Source: Bacteroidales bacterium
GTDB lineage: Bacteria; Bacteroidota; Bacteroidia; Bacteroidales; Muribaculaceae
Length of the DNA stretch: 21,087 bases
Direction of reading: 5' to 3'
Assembly: GCA_019416425.1 (NCBI GenBank)
Contig: DXXK01000036.1
Coordinates: 1 to 21,087, forward strand
Part shown: positions 14,725 through 21,087 of the stretch, piece after piece
How positions within the stretch are numbered: position 1 is the stretch's first letter
Layout: each line of letters opens with the position of its first letter
Made by a program: the position numbers and the translations under genes
The notes under the pieces: model-generated
Told to the model about the DNA's origin: nothing
Seen by the model: the letters and a program-made list of their open reading frames with translations, nothing else
The model's database searches: none

Positions 14725-15153
14725 CTAAAAATCATCATCTATCATGTCGTAGTCATCCTGCTCGTCGAGGAACTCGTCATACGTTTGGGAATAACTTCCG
14801 GAATTCCAATAATTCTGGGAGCTATGACGACCGCTGCTATGATAATCCCCGCCATAGTCTCTGTGATGCAGATAGGAATGATTATTGCCGCTATTATTGC
14901 GAATGAATATATCCAAATCATCAAGTTCCTCAGAATTGTCGGAATCATCAAGTAAATTATCATCGGCAGGTGTAGCCGCATCATTATTTGGGGCTATGTC
15001 TTCATCGTGATTGTCAGTCAGAGATTCACCCTCACTGTCAATTGAAGTCCCTACACTCTCAGTGTGCGCATCATGCTCTGTCGCGGACTTCCTGAACTTG
15101 CCAAACAGCCAGCGAAACAAGAAAAACTCGCCTATGTAATTCCAAAATGACAT
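14725..15153 (-). CDS. Small acidic, probably disordered protein of unknown function
   Basis: I do not recognise a family. The 142-residue protein begins with an aromatic, amphipathic or membrane-associating segment (FWNYIGEFFLFRWLFGKFRK, residues 3-22). A strongly acidic central region of low complexity (about 25-82) follows. Next is a Ser/Tyr/His/Asn/Gly-rich stretch (about 87-122), and the end is acidic (DEFLDEQDDYDMIDDDF, 126-142). No cysteine or catalytic motif is present. The ATG at 15153 follows the res stop directly (TAA then ATG, no gap), so it should be co-translated with the restriction subunit. The layout suggests a membrane- or partner-anchored head with a disordered tail. It might modulate the restriction complex, mimic DNA by charge, or be unrelated. 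Confidence 0.7.
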   Translation of the reverse strand: MSFWNYIGEFFLFRWLFGKFRKSATEHDAHTESVGTSIDSEGESLTDNHDEDIAPNNDAATPADDNLLDDSDNSEELDDLDIFIRNNSGNNHSYLHHRDYGGDYHSSGRHSSQNYWNSGSYSQTYDEFLDEQDDYDMIDDDF

Positions 15154-17856
15154 TTATTTGAGTTTTGATTGTTGGAGAATGTAGTTGAACGAATAGGCAC
15201 GGTCAACGAGAGTATGGGGTATGATGACATAGCGCCAGGGCTTGCCGCCATTTTGTGCAGTAAATTCTGTGGCGCGACGGCAGAACTCTCGAGCAGCTTC
15301 TGCCTTGGCTTGCACGTCCGGGTCGTTGACATCTTTCTCGGCTTTAGTTTCGCACATATAGATGGTATCGGCGGTTTCCACAATAAAATCTACCTCATAA
15401 TGGTGTGCTCCATTTCCCCAAAAAATATTAAATTGACTTGGAACAGGGCGAATCCATTTAAGAACCTCATCATTGGTTTCGAGAACGAATGAGAAATCAA
15501 GTTCGGTTGAACTGTCAAAGTGATATTTAGTGTAGTAGGATTTCTTAAAACCTACATAAACATATTTTCTTAAGTCTGATTTCGGCGTAGGCACCGGTTC
15601 GTGAAAATCTCGATAGCCCCAGTTTGTTACTACTATATGCTGTTCCTGTATTTTTGAGAACGGAAGAACTTTGTTGATTTTTAACTCTCCCGGAATAATG
15701 CGGTAGTGTTCTTTCATCTGCTTATAAATATTGTCGGCAAGGCTCTGCTTGAAAGCGTGGACACGCTCGTTCAAATCATCATCGGAGATGCCGGGAGCAT
15801 TACTGCGAATTGCATTGACGGCTTGACCAACAAGTTTATAAAGCAAGTCTGAAATTTCGTCATAATCTATATCGTCGAAGTCGATAAGCGAAACAATGAG
15901 CTGTTCAACGGCAGGGCGTTTGGAGCTGCCGGATTTGCCGGCTATAACCTCAAAGTCGGTTGAGTCAGTAAGACCCTGACGGATAATCTCACGGCGTAGC
16001 TCTTCGAGATTATATCCGTTTGAAGTATCAAGGTCAAAATCTTCAAAGATAGCCTTGACATTCTGTTGCTCAACCACTATGCGCGGTATCTCGATAACAT
16101 TATTCTTGTAGTCCTCGACTACAATATTGATAACTTCATCGACCTGCGCAATTTGTTCGGCTGCATCTTGTTCGGCGAAAAGGCTATCTTTGACACTCTC
16201 CTTGATAGTTGCAATAGCTTTTTCGCGGAGTTTCTGTTTGACCTCTTTCTTTTGGAGGTCGCCAAAAGAAGCAACACCCTCAGCGGCGATGTTGGAAATA
16301 GCCGATTCAACTGCTTTGCCAACCTGGGTAACATACTGCTTCGACTTTTCGCTGATTTCACCCTTGACCTTTTCGATTTGCTTCTGAATCTTCTGCTCGG
16401 TAGAGGTCGGAGTGGTTTCCACTCGACCGTCTTGGTCGCGCTCGTCGCGGTCTTCAAGCTCGATAAACGAAACACGTTTGAGAAGCGAATTGCCCTTGTT
16501 GGCTTCGTCGATTACTTTCTGGAAATTATCGTGAGCAATAACGGTGAGCGTGTCAACGTCCTTATTGCCTGTGCGCTGTCCGCCGTAAGGCAAGCGCAGA
16601 CCGCGTCCGATAGTCTGCTCAATGAGGACAGCCGCGTTTGAGGCTCGGAGCGGAATAATCGTGTACAGATTATTCACGTCCCAGCCCTCTTTGAGCATAT
16701 TGACGTGTACGACAATTTCAATCTCATTGTCGGGCGATTCGAGAGCGACAAACTGACGCTCGATGTCCTCGTCCTTTTTCGAGCTGCTGTCAATGCGCAA
16801 GACCTTGCCTTTGTATGCGGAGTGATAAATACGGTCGCTCTGCAATAGTTCCTCGATATACTTGGCGTGGTTAATGTCGCGGCAAGCAACGAGGATAAAC
16901 GGCTTGACTACCGACAAACCGTTCTGCTTGGCGTACATCTCGATAGCGAGCTTTGTTCGCTCATGGCATGTAATACCGTCTTCAAGTTTGATAATTTCCA
17001 TCTCGTCGGGAGTGAAATTATCCTTGTTGAAATTTCGGGCTTTAGCGATGGCCGGATTTTTGACATACAATCCATCGTCGAGAGCTTCGGCGAGATTGTA
17101 TTCAAAAACAATATTCTTGAACGCACGTCCTTTCTCGTCGAAAGGTGTGGCAGTCATTTCAAAACCGAGAACCGGGCGGAGTTCATTGATAGCACGTTTC
17201 GAGGCATCAGCGTGGTAGCGGTGTGCCTCGTCCATCAGCACAACGAGGTCGGGCAGAGAAGCAAGATATTCAAAGTAGGATTGGCCGAGGTATTCCGACA
17301 GACGACGCATACGCGGCAGACCTTTCGTGCCCTCTTTGCTGTCCTTGTTGAATTTCGAGATGTTGAAAATATTGATTTCTACATCAGAGAACAGACTGCC
17401 GGTGCGCTCGTTATAGGTTTCGCCTGTAACGATGCGCGGAGGTGCGGCGACAAATTCGCTAATGCCTTTGAATACGTATTTAGAATATGATTCGTCGCCG
17501 AAGTCCTTTATCAACTTCTCATAGAGTGTAAGGTTCGGAGCAAGGACAAAGAAGTGCTTGATACCCTTTTTGAGATAAAGATACGCGATGATAGCCCCCA
17601 TCAGACGAGTTTTTCCGATGCCGGTAGCGATTGAAAAAGCAAGCGAGGGGAAGTCGCGGTCAAAACCTTTGACCGACGGCACGACAGACTTCACCTTTGC
17701 AAGCTCGGCTGTTATAAACATTTCGAGCATGTCCGGGTCAGTCGGCGGCTTTTGCAAAGTGAGTTTGTCAGTCAGTCGAGCGGTAAGCTCCAACGCTTTC
17801 GCAAGCGGTTTGCGGAGCGAAAGGCGTTGACGTATGTAGTTAACCTGTGAATCCAT
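15154..17856 (-). CDS. res: Type III restriction enzyme, Res subunit (helicase-nuclease)
   Basis: The 900-residue protein is an SF2 translocase with all main motifs. Walker A ATGIGKTR is at 77-84, DEAH at 209-212 and TATP at 235-238. The motif V/VI region is LKEGWDVNNLY followed by EQTIGRGLRLP. A helical, charged region (about 470-600) follows. A C-terminal PD-(D/E)xK nuclease has D823 in HYEVDFIV and E836/K838 in YMCETKAE. Type III enzymes need the Mod subunit for recognition, move or slide along DNA with ATP, and cut beside one of two head-to-head unmethylated sites. Length is at the usual size and the gene looks intact. It lies 4 bases after the DUF1016 gene and abuts the small acidic gene. 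The unusual point is that mod and res are separated by a second nuclease gene. Confidence 0.92.
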   Translation of the reverse strand: MDSQVNYIRQRLSLRKPLAKALELTARLTDKLTLQKPPTDPDMLEMFITAELAKVKSVVPSVKGFDRDFPSLAFSIATGIGKTRLMGAIIAYLYLKKGIKHFFVLAPNLTLYEKLIKDFGDESYSKYVFKGISEFVAAPPRIVTGETYNERTGSLFSDVEINIFNISKFNKDSKEGTKGLPRMRRLSEYLGQSYFEYLASLPDLVVLMDEAHRYHADASKRAINELRPVLGFEMTATPFDEKGRAFKNIVFEYNLAEALDDGLYVKNPAIAKARNFNKDNFTPDEMEIIKLEDGITCHERTKLAIEMYAKQNGLSVVKPFILVACRDINHAKYIEELLQSDRIYHSAYKGKVLRIDSSSKKDEDIERQFVALESPDNEIEIVVHVNMLKEGWDVNNLYTIIPLRASNAAVLIEQTIGRGLRLPYGGQRTGNKDVDTLTVIAHDNFQKVIDEANKGNSLLKRVSFIELEDRDERDQDGRVETTPTSTEQKIQKQIEKVKGEISEKSKQYVTQVGKAVESAISNIAAEGVASFGDLQKKEVKQKLREKAIATIKESVKDSLFAEQDAAEQIAQVDEVINIVVEDYKNNVIEIPRIVVEQQNVKAIFEDFDLDTSNGYNLEELRREIIRQGLTDSTDFEVIAGKSGSSKRPAVEQLIVSLIDFDDIDYDEISDLLYKLVGQAVNAIRSNAPGISDDDLNERVHAFKQSLADNIYKQMKEHYRIIPGELKINKVLPFSKIQEQHIVVTNWGYRDFHEPVPTPKSDLRKYVYVGFKKSYYTKYHFDSSTELDFSFVLETNDEVLKWIRPVPSQFNIFWGNGAHHYEVDFIVETADTIYMCETKAEKDVNDPDVQAKAEAAREFCRRATEFTAQNGGKPWRYVIIPHTLVDRAYSFNYILQQSKLK

Positions 17857-17860
17857 ACGG

Positions 17861-18928
17861 TCAATTATCTTTAAGTTTTGCCTCTATTTCCTCGATAGTG
17901 GGCAATGTGCTCTTGAAATCTTTCGGGAGATGTTTTTCCAACTGATACTGCGACACTCCAATGGGCAAGTTATATCCCTCCAAAGAATATTGTGCAAGCA
18001 CATTGTCCTTTGTTTTGCAAACTAATAATCCGATTGTTGGATTATCCTGCTCGCTTTTGAGCAGGTGGTTTACGGCAGTTACATATAAGCCGAGCTGTCC
18101 GAGATTCGAGGCTTCAAATTTCCCTGTCTTAATTTCAATAACAACGTAGCAGCGAAGTTTGAGATTGTAAAAGAGCAAATCGGTGAATTGCTCAGTTTCG
18201 CCAACCTTCAGGCGATATTCGCGCCCAACATAGGCGAAACCCTCTCCCAATTCGAGCAGGAATTTGGTAATTTCACGTAAAAGGGCCTCTTTCAGTTCCC
18301 TCTCCTTGTAGGGTGCTGTCATGTTTGTAAAGTCAAACATATAGGGATCTTTTGTAAGTTCTTGCGCGAGATCGCTTGTCGGCACCGGCAGCAGTTCGTT
18401 GAAATTGGTAATTGCCTTGCCTTTGCGAAGATGCAAGTCAGAGTCAACAGCATTGAGCAGCACGCTACGCGACCATCCGTTTTTCACCGATTCAACGAGA
18501 TAGAAAAGAGCTGATGTAGGCTGATTGAAAAATTTATCGATTAGAGTCTTATGATGACCCCACGGAGCAGCGAATAAAAATCCCTCAGATTGGGGGAATT
18601 TTGATGTACTCCGAGATTTTCCCCCAACTTGAGGGAAAATCTCGGAGTACATCAGATAGAATCGACGTATGTAGTATAAATTTTTCTCCGAAAAGCACTT
18701 GGCTTCGGGGATCGCTTCTTTCAAATCCCTGCTAAGGATTTTGAAAAAGCCATTGCCATACTTGTTTTCGTCCTGACGGCTGACAATTTCTTTGCCAAGT
18801 TCCCAATAGAATGAAAGCAACTCGCGGTTAACTTCGACGGCTGCTTTTATTTGAGCCGTGCGGTAGCGATTGGAAAGCGATGCTATCCAATTCTTATAGT
18901 CGTTGTCGAGTATCAGATGTTGTTCCAT
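17861..18928 (-). CDS. DUF1016 / PD-(D/E)xK nuclease-domain protein (YhcG-like)
   Basis: The 355-residue protein has a DUF1016 N-terminal domain (about 10-185, with LSFYWELGKEIV and the family motif PWGHHKTLIDK at 122-132). Its C-terminal PD-(D/E)xK nuclease domain (about 205-350) has D250 in FTDLLFYN and E265/K267 in VVIEIKTGKF. YhcG-type proteins are often found beside type I and III restriction systems; their exact role is unclear, and nuclease activity is predicted from the motif. The start ATG overlaps the mod stop by one base (TAATG). The linker at residues 92-109 is encoded by a perfect 21-bp inverted repeat. This is the variable FPQVGG-rich stretch where family members differ. All catalytic residues are present and the gene appears intact. 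Confidence 0.9.
   Translation of the reverse strand: MEQHLILDNDYKNWIASLSNRYRTAQIKAAVEVNRELLSFYWELGKEIVSRQDENKYGNGFFKILSRDLKEAIPEAKCFSEKNLYYIRRFYLMYSEIFPQVGGKSRSTSKFPQSEGFLFAAPWGHHKTLIDKFFNQPTSALFYLVESVKNGWSRSVLLNAVDSDLHLRKGKAITNFNELLPVPTSDLAQELTKDPYMFDFTNMTAPYKERELKEALLREITKFLLELGEGFAYVGREYRLKVGETEQFTDLLFYNLKLRCYVVIEIKTGKFEASNLGQLGLYVTAVNHLLKSEQDNPTIGLLVCKTKDNVLAQYSLEGYNLPIGVSQYQLEKHLPKDFKSTLPTIEEIEAKLKDN
18603..18653. repeat. Perfect 21-bp inverted repeat inside the DUF1016 gene
   Basis: The arms at 18603-18623 and 18633-18653 are exact reverse complements around a 9-base loop. A nearby segment at 18580-18600 (TCCCTCAGATTGGGGG core) is a diverged inverted copy of the loop-proximal sequence at 18621-18637, so the palindromic pattern is nested. 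It lies wholly in coding sequence without breaking the frame and would form a strong mRNA hairpin or a DNA cruciform. Confidence 0.9.
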
Positions 18929-20688
18929 TAGTCAAAGAGCGTTGGTTCGTCTTGTGAGGCTTCTTCCCGGAGATATTCACCCTCCGGGTCGATGTCGTTC
19001 CATTCTTCATCGTCGATGTCGGGTACTGACACGATGTTGAGAGAATAATCGTCATGGTCGAACTCGCAGGTATCGAGAAGGACTTTGGGGATTTTCTTGA
19101 TGGTGATGTTCGGGAACTTGTTGCGGCACTCCGGCTGAAATTTGGTGCAGCAAATAAGCAGTGATTCATCTTCGCCCAGCTGATCGTGAATAGTTTCGAG
19201 CATTTCAGCGGTAATGAGTTGGGTGGTTGTAAAGATGAAGTCGTGTTCTGAGCTATTGCCCTGCTTCCAATACATTTCAGCGTCTGGCGAGAACGTGAAG
19301 CCCTGATGTTTAGCCATAGCAGCGGCAAGCATATCGGCATTGTAATCTTTATTGATTACAAGGTTCCCGTACTTATCCTTATTGAGAAGGCTCGGTGCAA
19401 GTTCATAGAACTTGAAGCCGCCACCGCCTTGCCAATTAACAGATTTAGAAATCCCTGTATTATCTTTCTTCGAGATAACTCTTTTTAATCTTGGACTGCA
19501 ATGAGTATAGGCTTGTTCTCCCAATTCAACGCCAATCCATTTCCGGTTCATTTTATGAGCGACAGCAGCGGTTGTGCCACTTCCGAGGAAACTATCTAAT
19601 ACTAGATCCGACTCATTAGAAAACCATTCAAGAATGGTTTTAATAAGTATTTCAGGTTTCTTACCACCTCTAAAATCTACGCCACCTTCGGTTCTGCAAT
19701 TTCCGAAATTTGCTGCGAAGTCATAAAAATTATTTATCGGAGAATATGCAACGGCAGCTGGGTCATTCAGTTGAGACAATGGAACCCCTTGAAAATATTT
19801 ACCTTTAGTCGCCCCGACTTTCTGTGGGCCTGTAAAGTATCTGAAATCGAATTTGTCATCTCCGATTCCATATACTTTATATAACACCCCATAACCATCA
19901 TTTTGGTATCTCCCAGTTAAATAGTCTCTAAAGAATCTTCCTGAAGAGTTTCCGTCAAGAATTGTACCAGTAGCCCAAATCTCTTTCCGCCCATCTTCAG
20001 ACCCCTCAGATTTAGATACAGACCAATTATCTGCTGTGAAAATTTCGACTTTCTTTCCACCTAAGGTAATAGATTCAGATGGTGTGCCTTCTTTGAAATA
20101 AAAATTAAATTTCGAGAAGTCTGCTTTTTTTGAGGGGCGATTCGGTTTTGCTGAAAAAGACTTCCGATATATATGGATTTGTTCTATTTCTTTATGAAAG
20201 TCCATATCTTGTTTAAGCGTTTTATCAGGATATCTTACTCGCACGTAAAAGGTAGTAAGATAATTACTGCGTCCGAACACTTCATCCATTAGAACTTTTA
20301 GATACTGACCCTCGCTATCATCTATCTCGCAGCAAATAAAGCCATCTTCCGCTAAAAGATTACGAAGAATGACAAGTCTTTCGCGCATAAGCGACAACCA
20401 AATGGAATGTTCTACATTATCGTCATAGTGTTCAAACGCACTACCTGTATTGTAAGGCGGATCAATATAAATACATTTTACTTGTCCTGCAAAGTCTTGT
20501 TCGAGGGCGCGGAGTGCAAGAAGATTGTCGCCGTGAATGAGCATATTGCCCGGCCACGGTTTCCCATTGGGAAGCGAGCCGGTTTCGACCTCCCCAAAAC
20601 TATATTCCGGGGTGTCAAGGAGAAGTCGCGGTTCTATGGCAAGCGGCTCGTCCTCCTTGCCAATCCACGTTAGTTCTAATTTATTCAT
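18928..20688 (-). CDS. mod: Type III DNA methyltransferase, Mod subunit
   Basis: From the ATG at 20688 the protein has 586 residues. The beta-class order is clear: catalytic motif IV DPPY at 76-79 (CIYIDPPYNTG) comes first, and the AdoMet-binding FLGSGTT follows at 367-373 (VLDSFLGSGTT, then WIGVELG). About 200 residues between them form the target-recognition region. The protein should methylate adenine N6 in a short asymmetric site and supply specificity to Res. ATGs at 20718 and 20706 lie in frame upstream, but MNKLELTWIG at 20688 is the usual family start and gives an 8-base overlap with the previous gene (ATGAATAA). The DNA for the recognition region (about 19,560-20,340) looks more AT-rich than the catalytic ends. 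The C-terminal tail (about 410-586) has no recognised motif. Confidence 0.92.
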   Translation of the reverse strand: MNKLELTWIGKEDEPLAIEPRLLLDTPEYSFGEVETGSLPNGKPWPGNMLIHGDNLLALRALEQDFAGQVKCIYIDPPYNTGSAFEHYDDNVEHSIWLSLMRERLVILRNLLAEDGFICCEIDDSEGQYLKVLMDEVFGRSNYLTTFYVRVRYPDKTLKQDMDFHKEIEQIHIYRKSFSAKPNRPSKKADFSKFNFYFKEGTPSESITLGGKKVEIFTADNWSVSKSEGSEDGRKEIWATGTILDGNSSGRFFRDYLTGRYQNDGYGVLYKVYGIGDDKFDFRYFTGPQKVGATKGKYFQGVPLSQLNDPAAVAYSPINNFYDFAANFGNCRTEGGVDFRGGKKPEILIKTILEWFSNESDLVLDSFLGSGTTAAVAHKMNRKWIGVELGEQAYTHCSPRLKRVISKKDNTGISKSVNWQGGGGFKFYELAPSLLNKDKYGNLVINKDYNADMLAAAMAKHQGFTFSPDAEMYWKQGNSSEHDFIFTTTQLITAEMLETIHDQLGEDESLLICCTKFQPECRNKFPNITIKKIPKVLLDTCEFDHDDYSLNIVSVPDIDDEEWNDIDPEGEYLREEASQDEPTLFD

Positions 20689-21087
20689 AGACCTTAATTT
20701 TTTCATTAAAGTTGTCATTAATGCATCGATACTCGTAATCTAAAAGATTAATAATGGTAGTCTTTAATGTTTCTTTTAGTTCAGAGTCGGTATTAATTGA
20801 CTGAATTAGTCTTAGTTTAATAATTTCTGACGCATTAGCCTTAATGTCATCAAAATAATTATTTTCCTCAATTATCTCACAAATACTTTTGGGCGGTTTA
20901 TATCCTGGTATTTGAGAAAGATTAGGTATTGAGGTTTCATCTATGGCTTTATTATTTTTAATCTCTTGAAGAATATAGACCTTAACTAACTTGTTATCTT
21001 TTGGTAAATCTTTCATAAGATCAATAAAGAAAACGAAATCACCAATTAGTAGTCCATAGTCATTATAAAGAACATTGAAAATTTTAT
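20681..21087 (-). CDS. Unrecognised protein, 5' end outside the window
   Basis: The frame is open from the right edge to the TAA at 20681-20683, giving at least 135 residues. The ATG at 21016 is not necessarily the start, because 23 further in-frame codons run to the window edge (FNVLYNDYGLLIGDFVFFID precedes it). The visible part is rich in Lys, Ile, Asn and Glu, mostly helical by eye, with no catalytic motif or membrane segment I can name. The DNA is much more AT-rich than the left half of the window, as often seen in defence islands. Its last 8 bases overlap the mod start, so the two are translationally coupled. A role with the type III system (regulator, immunity or accessory factor) is suggested only by position. 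Confidence 0.65.
   Translation of the reverse strand, partial: KIFNVLYNDYGLLIGDFVFFIDLMKDLPKDNKLVKVYILQEIKNNKAIDETSIPNLSQIPGYKPPKSICEIIEENNYFDDIKANASEIIKLRLIQSINTDSELKETLKTTIINLLDYEYRCINDNFNEKIKVYE

Overview
The window looks like chromosomal DNA of a gut Bacteroidales bacterium, possibly Muribaculaceae or a relative. The evidence is promoters of the Bacteroidota type (a -7 box TAnnTTTG with a weak TTG/TTTG box about 20 bases upstream), few recognisable Shine-Dalgarno sites, a DUF2723 membrane protein of the Bacteroidota type, and an IF-2 N-terminal-like sequence closest to the one I know from Bacteroidota IF-2. The placement is inference; there is no rRNA or marker gene here.

Layout. Bases 1-139 look like the right end of an IS21-family insertion sequence (bidirectional terminator, then four GGGGTCA end repeats). 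Bases 195-5532 hold a leftward operon: an AlaDH/PNT-fold protein with a degraded nucleotide-binding motif, a GT4 glycosyltransferase, and a DUF2723 (GT117-like) membrane protein. A divergent promoter region (5533-5757) separates it from a rightward run, 5758-12198: a secreted TPR protein, pdxA, then a four-gene cassette of NTP transferase, ATP-grasp ligase, CDP-alcohol phosphotransferase and HAD hydrolase. The cassette has the logic of a pathway that activates a phosphorylated alcohol with a nucleotide, transfers it in the membrane, and modifies or dephosphorylates it. The product cannot be read from sequence.

At about 12,200 the window changes from GC-rich housekeeping-like DNA to a lower-GC accessory region in which every gene points left, resembling a defence island. 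It contains two paralogous TIR-domain genes (one fused to an IF-2 N-terminal-like module, the other to a Sel1-like tail), a broken AlbA_2-type gene, and a type III restriction-modification operon. In transcription order the operon is: an unrecognised partial gene, mod, a DUF1016/PD-(D/E)xK nuclease gene, res, and a small acidic disordered protein. The junctions are overlaps of 8 and 1 nt, a 4-nt gap and a 0-nt junction, so these are probably one transcript.

The most unusual observations are: (i) the broken gene at 13920-14709, where three separate frame changes all coincide with 11-bp tandem repeats; (ii) the IF-2N/TIR fusion next to a closely related TIR paralogue; (iii) a perfect 21-bp inverted repeat inside the DUF1016 gene; and (iv) the NTP transferase/ATP-grasp/CDP-alcohol phosphotransferase/HAD cassette, with an altered spacing in its catalytic aspartate motif. 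No gene-free stretch exceeds 300 bases.
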